Notes: a model not told the origin generated them from the letters alone. Shown: positions 1 to 8,915, numbered from the stretch's first letter. The stretch: DNA of 50,049 bases from JALZHR01 sp036389695 (GCA_036389695.1 DASVWG010000033.1:1-50049), one strand, 5' to 3'. Made by a program: numbers and translations.

Positions 1-508
1 CAATCAGCGTAATCTGCAAAATCGCTTTATCGTCAAAACCGACCTCGCGCAGTCGTTCGTGATATGCGGGCGTGATTTTCACCGCGTCTTTCGTCAACTG
101 CACGACGTAATCGGGCATCACGCGTTCGGCTTCCGTTATCGGCGCAGTCTTGTAGTCTTCGCGCAGAGCCTCGATTAAATCTTCATCCAAAGTCACCCGA
201 CGCAGAAACTCCGCGTGAGATTCTATTCAGTAAAAACAATCGTTGGTCACCGAAACCATCGTCGCAATCATCTCGTGCTGGCGGCGTTCGAGCGGCAATT
301 CCGGCGACATCAACGCGCCGAAAGTCGAAAACGCGTGATACAGCGCTTCGGGAATCAACGTGTGCGATTCGACGATTGATTCGCCGACGTCGCTCGCCAA
401 AGGCGCTGGGACAGCGTATTCCGGCGGATACATTCCGCGCTGTTTCATCAAAAGCTCAAGCAATGTGCCTTCCGCGTCGGCGAGCGGAATCGTTTTTATC
501 CAAGCCAT
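1..508 (-). CDS. AhpD-like peroxidase-related enzyme, probable selenoprotein (partial; in-frame TGA read as Sec)
   Basis: Alkylhydroperoxidase D / carboxymuconolactone decarboxylase superfamily, closest in feel to the 'uncharacterized peroxidase-related enzyme' group. It runs off the left edge. The first 93 codons end at a TGA (227-229), but the frame stays open from there to base 1. The residues either side of the TGA are family-like: Asn-Asp-Cys-Phe-Tyr-[TGA]-Ile-Glu-Ser-His-Ala-Glu-Phe-Leu-Arg. In the family this is CxxC followed by a conserved His, so the TGA stands exactly where the second redox Cys belongs, giving CxxU. A SECIS-like hairpin lies just downstream. The gene follows the sugar-binding lipoprotein on the same strand, but an 85-bp palindromic spacer separates them. 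The alternatives are a TGC/TGT to TGA sequencing error or a fresh nonsense mutation. Selenocysteine machinery is not in the window. Confidence 0.85.
200..216 (-). promoter_or_regulatory. candidate bacterial SECIS hairpin
   Basis: On the minus-strand mRNA, ten bases after the TGA, ACGCGG pairs with CUGCGU (six pairs, one G-U) around an AGUUU loop. The loop begins 16 nt after the UGA and has a G in its second position. As I recall it, the bacterial SECIS pattern asks for a stem of at least four pairs, a G within the first two loop bases, and a loop starting about 16-37 nt after UGA; this hairpin meets all three. The fold was done by eye. Confidence 0.6.
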
Positions 509-518
509 AATTTTTTAT

Positions 519-588
519 AACTGATAGTTGATAACTGATAACTGATAGTTTATTCCTTTCTTCCACTATCAGTTATCAGTTATCAGTT
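519..588. repeat. short-word inverted repeat (AACTGATA family)
   Basis: Between the selenoprotein and the sugar-binding lipoprotein. Iterated AACTGATA-type words occupy 519-549 and their reverse complement (TATCAGTT words) occupies 565-588, able to form a long AT-rich hairpin. It has the same architecture, with different words, as repeats at 8916, 31348, 31752, 39233 and 49940. Confidence 0.8.
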
Positions 589-593
589 CTCAC

Positions 594-1583
594 TTAATAT
601 GCTTCGTTCACAAACTGCGCCGCGTTATTAGCGTCGAAAAATTTGTCGGGGACGATGATTTTCGGCGGAATCTGTTGACCGGCGAAATATTTTTCGAGCG
701 TGTCGAAAGCTATGGGACCGAAACGCGGATTGCATTCGACCGTCACGTTTAAATCGCCCGCGATAATCGCTTCGAGCGCCGATTTTTGCCCGTCGACCGA
801 GACGACTTTGACGTCTTTGCCCGGATTAAAACCGGCGGTTTTCAGCGCCTGAATCGCGCCGAGCGCCATTTCGTCGTTGTGCGCGTAGACGACCGTGATG
901 TTTTTGCCGTGCGCCTGAATCAGATTTTCCATCACGGCTTGCCCGTTGGCGCGTTTGAAATCGGCGGGCTGCGACGCCAGAACTTTGACGTCGGGGCTGG
1001 CTTTAATCGCTTCCAGAAAACCCGTGTTGCGGTCGCGCGCGACCGACGCTCCGGCGTTGCCTTCGAGAATCACGACGCCCGCCTTTCCGCCCGTGTTTTT
1101 CACGACCCATTCGCCGACGCGCTGTCCTTCTTCGACAAAATTCGAGCCGATGAAGGTCACGAAATCCTGTCCCGCCGTCCCTTGATGCTCGCGGTCAATC
1201 AGAAAAACCGGAATTTTCGCTTCTTTGGCGCGCTGCAAAGCGGTCGTCAAGCCTTCGGCTTCGCGCGGCACGAGAAAAATCGCATCGACGTGGCGGGCGA
1301 TTAAATCTTCCACGTCCGAAACCTGTTTGGAAGTTTGCCCCTGCGCGTTGGTCAAAACGAACTCGTATTTATCCGCGCGCCTGGCGGCTTCGTCCTGCAT
1401 CGATTTCGTTTCGGCGATGCGCCACGGATTATCGGTTTCCGACTGCGCGAAGCCGATTACTTTTTTGCCGCCTTCGCGCGTGCCGCTCGGATTGGCGGCT
1501 TTGCGCTCGCAGCCCGCGAAAACAAGCGCGACGATTAAAATGGCGATTAAACTAAAGACCTTTTTTGCTCTTGAAAAATTCAT
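594..1583 (-). CDS. sugar ABC transporter substrate-binding lipoprotein (RbsB-like)
   Basis: A 329-aa periplasmic-binding-protein type 1 (Peripla_BP_4) protein that should bind a monosaccharide outside the inner membrane. Residues 1-24 form a lipoprotein signal with lipobox L-V-F-A-G-C. The body has the ribose/galactose-binder pattern: 'GFAQSETDNPWR' near the start, 'IFLVPREAEGL' in the first lobe, 'VYAHNDEMALGAIQAL' and 'VVSVDGQKSALEAI' in the second. A GGGAG ribosome site precedes the ATG. It is the penultimate minus-strand gene of the sugar locus, 25 bp after the GH43 gene. No permease or ATPase is adjacent inside the window, so the transporter partners must lie elsewhere or the protein has a sensing role. 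Confidence 0.9.
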   Translation of the reverse strand: MNFSRAKKVFSLIAILIVALVFAGCERKAANPSGTREGGKKVIGFAQSETDNPWRIAETKSMQDEAARRADKYEFVLTNAQGQTSKQVSDVEDLIARHVDAIFLVPREAEGLTTALQRAKEAKIPVFLIDREHQGTAGQDFVTFIGSNFVEEGQRVGEWVVKNTGGKAGVVILEGNAGASVARDRNTGFLEAIKASPDVKVLASQPADFKRANGQAVMENLIQAHGKNITVVYAHNDEMALGAIQALKTAGFNPGKDVKVVSVDGQKSALEAIIAGDLNVTVECNPRFGPIAFDTLEKYFAGQQIPPKIIVPDKFFDANNAAQFVNEAY

Positions 1584-1608
1584 TTATTTGCTCCCGATTG
1601 TTGAAATT

Positions 1609-3258
1609 TTATTGCGTCGGAACCGGCGCTTCGACCATATATATCTTCACCGGCTCGATTCGCAAAAATCCGAACCGCGCCGACGCTTGTGCCGCGCCGC
1701 CCGCAACGAGCGCGACGCGCAAGCCTCTGTCCCACGGCGGCAGATACGCGCCGTCTATTTGCGAACCGACGTTCTGCCAGTTTCGACCATTGCGGCTAAC
1801 GGCGAACCTGAATAAATGCCCTTCGCTCGCCATCATTTTCAGATAAAGCTGCGCGGATTTCGGCGCGTTCGTCGTCGAAACGATTTGATGATTGTTTCGC
1901 TCACGTTTCCAGATAACGAGTTTACCGTTCTGCACGCCAATTCCGAGCGCGTTTTCGTTGTCGCCGTAAGCGGAAATTCCGGCGATAGCGTCTTTCGCCA
2001 GAGTTCGCGTATCAAGCTGCGTCGTCGCGTCGTAATTCCCGACGGTCGTCGACCAGCCCATCATCGCGCCGATTTCGTTGCGCGCGTGTTCCGGCTTCGG
2101 CGATAAAACGAGCCAGCCGCCCGCCAATCTGTAATCCGGCACAATCGCGTGCTGCCATTGCCAGCCGAAACGCAGGTTTCGCGACGTGAAATCGTCGAAA
2201 AATCTGTATTCCGCGTTGCGCTCGCCGATGCCCAGAGGCGCGTTCGCCTTTTTGCTCGGACCGTTTCCGCCGTTGATGACCGCCCACTCGTCACCCGACC
2301 ACGTGACTTCGTCGAGCAGCGCTTGCCTGCCGACGTAAACCGTGTCTTTCGGGTCGTAGGCGTGATACATCATAAAAGTGCGCCCGCGCTCGTCGGTCAC
2401 AATCGTGCCGTGACCGGGACATTTCCAGTTTTCATTGCCTTTCAAAATCGGATTCGCCGGATTTTTTTCCCATTTTCCCAAAAGAGTTTTCGAGCGCGCG
2501 ACGCCCATCGCGTAATTACACTCGCGCCCGCAGCAGGCATTGCCCGCATAGAAAAGATAAAACCAGCCGTTGCGGCGCATTATGTAAGGACCTTCGACCA
2601 GATTTGCTTCCCAGGTATTCGGGTCGTTGCGCAAAATCTCGCGACGCTCGCCGACAAGTTTAAAAGTTTTTTCGTTCAGTTCCTGCGCCCAGAGCGGCGT
2701 CGGTTTGCCGACGCTGTTGCCGTCTTCTTTCCAGACGACGAAAAGTTTGCCGTTTTCGTCGCGAATCGGAAACGCGTCAATCGAGCCGACTTCCTGACAT
2801 TCCAAAGCGCCGTGGTCGGTATAAGGTCCGGTCGGTTTTGAAGCGGTCGCGACGGCGATGCACAGCGACGCGCCGCGCTTGCGGGCGACGTAAAAGATGT
2901 AGAATTTCCCTCTGTCCTGCCAGATTTCCGGCGCCCAGTAATTTCCGACCGACCATGCGGGACGCGTCGGGAAAACCGTGCCGACGATTTCCCAGTTGAC
3001 CAGATCGCGCGAGTGCAGAATCGGAAACTCCGGCGCCCATTCGCTGGAAGTCGCCGTCGCGTAATAATCCTTGCCGACGCGAATCACCGACGGGTCGGGA
3101 TAATCGCCCGCCAGCACCGGATTGGTATAAGTCGCGTTTCTCTGCGCCTGAACCGCAAACGCCGACGCGAGCAAAATTAAAATCGCCGACAGATAAACGC
3201 TCGCCCGCGAAAACGAAATTCGCTTTTCTTTCAATGTCAGTTCCCGCTTGTTATTCAC
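1609..3258 (-). CDS. secreted glycoside hydrolase family 43 with C-terminal jelly-roll domain
   Basis: A 549-aa five-bladed beta-propeller hydrolase, probably an alpha-L-arabinofuranosidase or beta-xylosidase. The start is GTG with a strong AAGGAG site 8 nt upstream. A signal segment lies at about residues 20-39. GH43 catalytic residues are visible: Asp in 'DYPDPSVI', Asp in 'GSIDAFPI' (pKa modulator) and Glu in 'LVEGPYI' (acid). A cysteine-rich 'NACCGREC' loop follows, then 'GHGTIV' and 'MMYHAYDP'. From about residue 350 a beta-sandwich domain of the GH43 C2 type is likely. It lies 13 bp downstream of lacI in the same operon. Exact substrate cannot be told from sequence. Confidence 0.9.
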   Translation of the reverse strand: MNNKRELTLKEKRISFSRASVYLSAILILLASAFAVQAQRNATYTNPVLAGDYPDPSVIRVGKDYYATATSSEWAPEFPILHSRDLVNWEIVGTVFPTRPAWSVGNYWAPEIWQDRGKFYIFYVARKRGASLCIAVATASKPTGPYTDHGALECQEVGSIDAFPIRDENGKLFVVWKEDGNSVGKPTPLWAQELNEKTFKLVGERREILRNDPNTWEANLVEGPYIMRRNGWFYLFYAGNACCGRECNYAMGVARSKTLLGKWEKNPANPILKGNENWKCPGHGTIVTDERGRTFMMYHAYDPKDTVYVGRQALLDEVTWSGDEWAVINGGNGPSKKANAPLGIGERNAEYRFFDDFTSRNLRFGWQWQHAIVPDYRLAGGWLVLSPKPEHARNEIGAMMGWSTTVGNYDATTQLDTRTLAKDAIAGISAYGDNENALGIGVQNGKLVIWKRERNNHQIVSTTNAPKSAQLYLKMMASEGHLFRFAVSRNGRNWQNVGSQIDGAYLPPWDRGLRVALVAGGAAQASARFGFLRIEPVKIYMVEAPVPTQ

Positions 3259-3271
3259 GTAATTTCTCCTT

Positions 3272-4333
3272 TTAGATAGTTTGTTTCGCCAGCTTTCGCT
3301 TTTTGCCTTTGCCGTCGCCGTCCGGCTCGATGCGCGCGGGCGCGGTCGATTGGCGAATAATCAGGTTGGTCGGAATCCGAATCTCGATTCCCTGCTGCTC
3401 GGAATCTTCCACGCTGCGAATCAAAACTTCAATCGCGCGGCGTCCGAGCTCGTTAAGCGGCAGATTGACGGTCGTCAGCGCCGGTTTGGTCAGCGCGGCG
3501 AAAGCGATATTGTCAAAACCGACGATGGAAATGTCGCGCGGAACGTTTAAGCCCGCCGCTTCAAACTCGCTGACGGCGCCGATTGCCGTCAAATCGTTGG
3601 CGCAGACGACCGCCGTCGGCAAATTCTCGCTTTGCGTCACAAGGATTTCGCTTGCCGCGCGCTGTCCGCCTTCAATTCGGAAATTGCCGTAAAAAACTAG
3701 CTCCGGCGCGTCGGGAAAAAGCTGCTGCATCGTTTTGCGAAAGGCTTCGAGCCGCCGCCGCGACGAACGCAAGTTAGTATTTCCGCCGATAAAAGCGATG
3801 CGTCGATGACCGAGCGCGACCAGATGCAGAATCGCCTGCTCGATGCCTTCGTCGTAATCGACGCGCAGGTTGTTCATATGCAAGCCCGGCTCGCCGACGT
3901 CCAGAAAAACAACCGGAACTTCGCGCTGCGCGAGCTCGTCGACCAGTTTTTTGTCCATTTCCGAAGTCATCACTGCGACGCCGGCGATTTTGCGCTCGAT
4001 AAACCGGCGGACATAATGCGAAGTCCGCTCGGTGTCGTAATTCGTGTTCGACAGCATAATGTCGTAGCCGTGCTCGAACGCCGCCGCTTCGATGGCTTTC
4101 ACCAGTTCGGGAAAAAACGGGTTGACGATGTCGGAAATAACCAGACCGATTATCCGGCTTCTGCCCGAAGCCAGACTGCGCGCGTGCGCGTTCGGGTAAT
4201 AGCGGCATTGCTCGATGGCTTTCAAAACACGCGCGCGAACTTCTTCGGACACGTAACGCGTGTTGTTGATAACGTGCGAAACCGTCGCGGTCGAAACTCC
4301 GGCTTCGCGTGCCACTTCCTTGATGCTGCTCAT
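3272..4333 (-). CDS. LacI-family transcriptional regulator
   Basis: 353 aa. The N-terminal helix-turn-helix and hinge helix are canonical ('IKEVAREAGVSTATVSHVIN', then 'YYPNAHARSLASGRS'), followed by a periplasmic-binding-protein-like effector domain ('GLVISDIVNPFF', 'VVCANDLTAIGAV', 'VGFDNIAFAALTKPALTTV'). The C-terminus is a basic tail. It sits inside the sugar operon between galK and a GH43 gene, so it should sense a sugar from that pathway. A perfect LacI-style palindrome at 15350-15359, just downstream of the operon promoter, is its likely operator, which would make it autoregulatory. Confidence 0.93.
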   Translation of the reverse strand: MSSIKEVAREAGVSTATVSHVINNTRYVSEEVRARVLKAIEQCRYYPNAHARSLASGRSRIIGLVISDIVNPFFPELVKAIEAAAFEHGYDIMLSNTNYDTERTSHYVRRFIERKIAGVAVMTSEMDKKLVDELAQREVPVVFLDVGEPGLHMNNLRVDYDEGIEQAILHLVALGHRRIAFIGGNTNLRSSRRRLEAFRKTMQQLFPDAPELVFYGNFRIEGGQRAASEILVTQSENLPTAVVCANDLTAIGAVSEFEAAGLNVPRDISIVGFDNIAFAALTKPALTTVNLPLNELGRRAIEVLIRSVEDSEQQGIEIRIPTNLIIRQSTAPARIEPDGDGKGKKRKLAKQTI

Positions 4334-4355
4334 AATTTTTCAGCGAATCCGCAAG

Positions 4356-5546
4356 CTATAAATCTTTCATCCAACTCGATTCGTTAAACCTCATTTCACT
4401 CGCTCCCTCGCTCGCTTCCGAAACCAGAATCGTCGGTTTAATTCCGGTTAAGCGCTCATATTCGGCGCTTATTTTTTCCTTAAAGCCTTCGAGATTTTCT
4501 CTTTTCACCAGATTGACGGTCGAGCCGCCGAAACCGCCGCCGGTCATTCGCCCGCCGAGAACGCCGTCCGTCTTTGCGGCAATTTCGACTAAAATATCCA
4601 ATTCCGCGCAGCTTACTTCATAATCGTTTTTCAGGCTTTCGTGCGACTGCCACATCAAACGTCCGAATTCGTTTAAGTCTTTGCGTTTTAAAGCGTTTGC
4701 CGCCTGCAATGTGCGCTCGTTTTCCGTCACGACGTGCCGCGCGCGGCGGCGAATCAAATCCGGCAGCTGACCGGCGTATTTTTCAAAATCTTCGCGGCTG
4801 ACGTCTCTTAATTCGCGAACGTCCGGCAAATCCGCCCGCAAAATTCGCACGGCTTCTTCGCATTCCTCGCGGCGCGTATTGTAGCCGGACGTCGCCAAAT
4901 CGTGTTTGACGTTCGTGTCGCATATGACGACCGCGACTTCACGCGTGTCGAGCGGCACGTTTTCAAATTCCAGGCTGCGGCAATCGAGCAGAAGCGCGTG
5001 TTGCGCGCGAGCGTGCGCCGAAACGAACTGGTCCATAATCCCGACTTTCGCGCCGACGTATTCGTGCTCGGTTTGCTGACCGATTTTCGCCAGCGTCACG
5101 CGGTCAATCGTCTGACCGGAAATCTCGCTCAGCGCCAAGCCCGTCACGGTTTCCAGCGCCGCCGAAGACGAAAGCCCCGCGCCCGTCGGAACATCTGACC
5201 AGATGACTATATCCGCGCCTTTCAGCGGCACGTTTTTGCTTTCCAGAATCCGCGCGACGCCTTCGATATAATTCAGCCAGAAACCTTTTTTTCGCTCTTT
5301 CTCCGCGTCTAAATCAAACTCCGCCTGTTCTTTGAGATTAATCGTGCAAACGCGGATTTTTCTATCATCTCTAGCGCGAATCGCGACCGTCGCTTCCTTT
5401 TCAATCGCCATCGGCAAAACGAAACCGCCGTTGTAATCGGTGTGCTCGCCGATTAAGTTAACGCGTCCGGGCGCGCGAAAAGCGCGCGGCTCGCCGCCGC
5501 TGTAAATCTCTGTAAACTTTTCTTTTAAAGCTCGCGGGTCAATCAT
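4356..5546 (-). CDS. galK: galactokinase
   Basis: 396-aa GHMP-family kinase that phosphorylates galactose at C1 using ATP (Leloir pathway, cytoplasm). The galactokinase signature 'GRVNLIGEHTDYNGGFVLP' is near residue 28, the ATP-binding 'PTGAGLSSSAALE' near 120, and the C-terminal 'GRMTGGGFGGSTVNLV' motif is present. Length is normal for the family. Its ATG overlaps the galT stop as ATGA (5543-5546), implying translational coupling. Confidence 0.96.
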   Translation of the reverse strand: MIDPRALKEKFTEIYSGGEPRAFRAPGRVNLIGEHTDYNGGFVLPMAIEKEATVAIRARDDRKIRVCTINLKEQAEFDLDAEKERKKGFWLNYIEGVARILESKNVPLKGADIVIWSDVPTGAGLSSSAALETVTGLALSEISGQTIDRVTLAKIGQQTEHEYVGAKVGIMDQFVSAHARAQHALLLDCRSLEFENVPLDTREVAVVICDTNVKHDLATSGYNTRREECEEAVRILRADLPDVRELRDVSREDFEKYAGQLPDLIRRRARHVVTENERTLQAANALKRKDLNEFGRLMWQSHESLKNDYEVSCAELDILVEIAAKTDGVLGGRMTGGGFGGSTVNLVKRENLEGFKEKISAEYERLTGIKPTILVSEASEGASEMRFNESSWMKDL

Positions 5547-6535
5547 TCATTCTTCCAGGAAACATTTTCTACCAGCGCTCTAAGCTCGGCGGCTTTTTCT
5601 TCCGCCAGCGTGTCGTTGATAAACATTCCCGCGCCGGTTTCGCTGCCCGCCAGATATTTCAGCTTCGTCGCCGTTCTCAAGGGCGGGTAAAACTCGATAT
5701 GAAAATGATAAAAATCGTAATTCTCGCCGTCCGCAGGCTTCTGGTGCAAGACCATCATATACGGAAACGAGATATTAAAAAGTTTATCAAAAGCGACCAG
5801 AATCTGTTTTAAAATTTCCGCCAAATCAATCTGCTCGCGCGCCGTAAATTCGGTCAAATCCAGCAGATGCCGCTTCGCCGAAACGTGCAGCTCATACGGG
5901 TAACGCGCGAAAAACGGAACGTAAGCCGCAAAGCTCTCATTTTCGACCACGATTCGACGCGCGTCCGCTTTTTCCTTTTTCAAAATATCGCAGAGCAAGC
6001 AGTTTCCCGTTTCGTCAAAATGTTTTCGCGACTGCTCAATCTCGCGCAAAACGCGCGGCGGCACGAACGGGTAAGCGTAAATCTGCCCGTGCGGATGATG
6101 CAGGGTGACGCCGATTGCCTCGCCTTTATTTTCAAAAATAAAAACGTATTTGACGAATTCGAGCGCCGATAAATCGCGAAATCTGTCCGTCCAGACCTGA
6201 ACGAGTTTATAAATCTGCTCGACCGGCTCCTGCGCCAGAGTCGATGCATGATTCGGCGTGTAAACGACAACTTCGCATTCGCCGAAGCTCGGTCTGACCG
6301 GATAAAAATCATCGCCTGCAATCGCCGGTTCGGGCGGATTCGGGCTTAAGCTGGGAAAACGGTTTTCAAAAACCACAATGTCGTATGTGCTTTCGGGAAT
6401 TTCCGTCGGAAAACCGCCCGGTTTCGTCGGGCAGAGCGGGCAAAAATCGGCAGGCGGCAGAAAAGTTCTGTCCTGCCGGTGCGTCGCCGTCGCCACCCAT
6501 TCACCCAAAAGCGGATGCCACCGGAGCTCAGACAT
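5543..6535 (-). CDS. galT: galactose-1-phosphate uridylyltransferase
   Basis: 330-aa HIT-superfamily enzyme that exchanges UMP between UDP-glucose and galactose-1-phosphate. The zinc-site Cys pair is in 'FCPLCP' (residues 32 and 35). The catalytic motif is 'HHPHGQIYAYP', and the C-terminal 'YHFHIEFYPP' supplies further His ligands. It is coupled to galK by a 4-bp overlap and to an upstream 58-codon ORF by an 8-bp overlap. The UDP-galactose 4-epimerase is not in the window. Confidence 0.96.
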   Translation of the reverse strand: MSELRWHPLLGEWVATATHRQDRTFLPPADFCPLCPTKPGGFPTEIPESTYDIVVFENRFPSLSPNPPEPAIAGDDFYPVRPSFGECEVVVYTPNHASTLAQEPVEQIYKLVQVWTDRFRDLSALEFVKYVFIFENKGEAIGVTLHHPHGQIYAYPFVPPRVLREIEQSRKHFDETGNCLLCDILKKEKADARRIVVENESFAAYVPFFARYPYELHVSAKRHLLDLTEFTAREQIDLAEILKQILVAFDKLFNISFPYMMVLHQKPADGENYDFYHFHIEFYPPLRTATKLKYLAGSETGAGMFINDTLAEEKAAELRALVENVSWKNE

Positions 6536-6704
6536 TTTCGCCGTCCTCGCGCTTTTCCGTTGATGTTTTTTGCGTCATTGCTACGGAATTTCCCTCGTCG
6601 CCGAAAGTATAATAAATAATATAACGCTTTCCGTCCGCCATCGTCTCGCGGCGTTTGCGCATTTCGCCGACGCTTGTTTTTAAAGTTTTCCCCTTGTCTT
6701 CCAT
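6528..6704 (-). CDS. small ORF overlapping the galT start (58 aa)
   Basis: The protein begins MEDKGKTLKTSVGEMRKRRE, contains 'DGKRYIIYYTFGDE' and ends in a charged Lys/Glu tail. It fills the 175-bp gap between a GH43 gene (ending 6711) and galT exactly, with its TGA inside the first codons of galT. Such packing favours a real gene or a translational-coupling leader. No strong ribosome site is visible and I do not recognise the family. Confidence 0.55.
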   Translation of the reverse strand: MEDKGKTLKTSVGEMRKRRETMADGKRYIIYYTFGDEGNSVAMTQKTSTEKREDGENV

Positions 6705-6710
6705 ATCGAA

Positions 6711-7802
6711 TTATTTGCGGATTCGCGGCGCCTTTTGTTTGCCGGGCGCGGGCGTTCCGCCTTTCGCCTCGACCCAGCCGTTTTTATAAACCAGCCGATT
6801 CATCAACATTACGCGCCGGTCGCCGCGGTCGCCGCCGATGCTTTCCGCTTTTGACAGATTGCGGTTTTTCACGTTAATCGCGTGATAAAAAATCCAATCC
6901 TGACCTTTATCGTCGCGAACCACCGAATTATGTCCGGGCGCCAGCCATTCGCCGTTCATCTCCAGAATCACGCTGTTTTTTTTTCCGGTTGCCTGCGCCA
7001 GAGTTTCAAAAGGTCCCGTCGCGCTTTTCGAGCGCGCCACCATTACGCCGTAATGCGCCTTGTCGCCGCAGCAGTTGTCGCCCGAATAAAATAAATAATA
7101 ATAGCCTTTGCGATAAATTACCCACGCGCCTTCGACCAGTCTTTGATAATTGTCGGGATTTTCGTCCTTAATGGTCGAAACCAAATCGACCGGCTGGCTG
7201 CCAGCCGCAAACTCGATTCGATTCGGCGCCAGCTCGCGCACCTTTATCGGATGAAAACCGCTGCCCCAATACAAAAGCCGCTTTCCCGTCTGCGGGTCGT
7301 CAAACGCCATCGGGTCGATGTTGATAAAGCTTTCGCCGCATTGCAGCGGCTTGCCGACATCTTTAAACGGTCCCGCCGGCGACGCGGCAACGGCGACCGC
7401 CAGGCACAAACCGGTTAAGGTATTCGGGTCAGCCGAATAATACATAAAATATTTTCCGTCGGCTTCCGTGACGTGCGGCGCCCAGAATTTCGGTTCCGGC
7501 TTATCCGCCCAGACAGGTCTTTCCGGCAGAGCGTCCGGCAGGCGCTGCCAGTTTATCAAATCTTTCGAGCGCGCCGCCTGAATGTGATGCAGTTTCCCGT
7601 CAACAATCGTCTGCGTCGCGTAAGCGTAAAAATATCCGTCCGAGGCGCGAATAACGGTCGGGTCGGGAAAATCCGTATCGAAAATCGGATTCTGAAATTC
7701 GCCGGTGAATTTCGTCTGCGCCGCCGCCTGCGTATAAAACGCCAGCGCAAACAGAAAAATCAACGCCGGGCAAAACAATTTTTTGTGAATAAAATTAAGC
7801 AT
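6711..7802 (-). CDS. secreted glycoside hydrolase family 43 (first of a tandem pair)
   Basis: About 363 aa from the ATG at 7802; an in-frame TTG at 7829 is possible, but the ATG gives a tidier signal peptide ending 'YTQAAAQ'. GH43 catalytic residues are Asp in 'FPDPTVI', Asp in 'NIDPMAFDDP' and Glu in 'LVEGAWVIY'. A 'GDNCCGDKAHYGVMVARS' loop and 'APGHNSVVRDD' complete the propeller. It is a close paralogue of the next gene upstream, sharing most motifs. Probably acts on arabinan or a related side chain in the periplasm or outside the cell. Confidence 0.9.
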   Translation of the reverse strand: MLNFIHKKLFCPALIFLFALAFYTQAAAQTKFTGEFQNPIFDTDFPDPTVIRASDGYFYAYATQTIVDGKLHHIQAARSKDLINWQRLPDALPERPVWADKPEPKFWAPHVTEADGKYFMYYSADPNTLTGLCLAVAVAASPAGPFKDVGKPLQCGESFINIDPMAFDDPQTGKRLLYWGSGFHPIKVRELAPNRIEFAAGSQPVDLVSTIKDENPDNYQRLVEGAWVIYRKGYYYLFYSGDNCCGDKAHYGVMVARSKSATGPFETLAQATGKKNSVILEMNGEWLAPGHNSVVRDDKGQDWIFYHAINVKNRNLSKAESIGGDRGDRRVMLMNRLVYKNGWVEAKGGTPAPGKQKAPRIRK

Positions 7803-7853
7803 CAGTATCCGCAATAAAAATTTCCGCAATTATTTTATAAACGCGCGATTCGG

Positions 7854-8906
7854 CTATCTTCGCCGATTAATAAAAGGCGCGACCCGAACTTCCTTTGTCG
7901 GCGCGCCGCTTTCCGCGCGAACCCAACCGTCGCTGCCGTAAACCAGACGATTTATCAACATCACGCGCCCTCTCGGTCGGTCTTCCGGGTGATATGCGTG
8001 ATAGACAATCCAATCGGTTGATTTGTCATCGCGGACGACGGAATTGTGACCGGGACCGAGCCAGTTTGCGTTTCCCGCAATTATAACGCCGTTATTTTCC
8101 GGCAAAACCGTAAAAGGTCCGGTTGCGCTCGTCGACCGCGAAACCATTACGGCGTAGTGCGCGCTGGTGCAGCAATCATCACCGGAAAAAAACAAATAAT
8201 AAAACCCGTTGCGGTAAGTCACCCACGCGCCTTCGACCAAATCGCGATAGCTGTTAGGACTCGGGTCGCTGATTGGAAATATAAGATTAGTCGGCTGCGA
8301 GCCGGACAGAAAATCAATGCGATTCGGCGCGAGTTCCTGCACTTTTATCGGCTCAAATCCGCTGCCCCAGTAAAGATATTTTTTTCCGGTCTGCGGGTCG
8401 TCAAACGCCATCGGGTCGATGTTGACAAAACCGCCGCCGCATTTTAACGGCGTGCCTTTATCCGTAAAAGGTCCCGCCGGATTCGTCGCCGTCGCCACCG
8501 CCAGACAAAGCCCGGTTTGCGTATTCGGGTCGGCGGAATAATACATATAATACGTGCCGTTTGCTTCGGTCACGTGGGGTGCCCAAAAATTCTGCGTCTG
8601 ATTTGCCCAGACGGGTTTTGTCGGCAAAGCGTCGCCGATATACTGCCAGTTTTTCAAATCAGCCGAGCGCGCGACCTGAATGTTTCGCCAGACGCCGCCC
8701 GCGATTGTTTGAGTCGCATAAGCGTAAAAATTACCGTCTGAAGCGCGAATAATGGTCGGGTCGGGAAAGTCGAAATCAAAAACCGGATTTTGATAAAGCG
8801 GTGTTTTTCTGTTCAGACCAACCGGCGTCTGCGCAGAAGCAAGCGCGTTCAGCACTAAAGCCGCCAACACCAAAATTAAAATTCGGGATTTGTTTTTATA
8901 AAACAT
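7854..8906 (-). CDS. secreted glycoside hydrolase family 43 (second of a tandem pair)
   Basis: About 350 aa from the ATG at 8906. The frame stays open to an ATG at 8942, but the extra residues (MHFALCILH...) are merely translated palindromic repeat DNA, and starting at 8906 gives a normal signal peptide ('ILVLAALVLNALASAQ'). Catalytic Asp in 'FPDPTII', Asp in 'NIDPMAFDDP', Glu in 'LVEGAWVTY'; Cys pair in 'GDDCCTSAHYAVMV'; 'GPGHNSVVRDD'. A recent-looking tandem duplicate of the neighbouring GH43 gene. Confidence 0.9.
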   Translation of the reverse strand: MFYKNKSRILILVLAALVLNALASAQTPVGLNRKTPLYQNPVFDFDFPDPTIIRASDGNFYAYATQTIAGGVWRNIQVARSADLKNWQYIGDALPTKPVWANQTQNFWAPHVTEANGTYYMYYSADPNTQTGLCLAVATATNPAGPFTDKGTPLKCGGGFVNIDPMAFDDPQTGKKYLYWGSGFEPIKVQELAPNRIDFLSGSQPTNLIFPISDPSPNSYRDLVEGAWVTYRNGFYYLFFSGDDCCTSAHYAVMVSRSTSATGPFTVLPENNGVIIAGNANWLGPGHNSVVRDDKSTDWIVYHAYHPEDRPRGRVMLINRLVYGSDGWVRAESGAPTKEVRVAPFINRRR

Positions 8907-8915
8907 ACTTAATAA

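Noticed and set aside
3540..3552. Other LacI-like AACGTTTAA sites at 3541 and 16858
   Set aside because: Both lie inside coding sequence and lack the full palindrome and promoter context.
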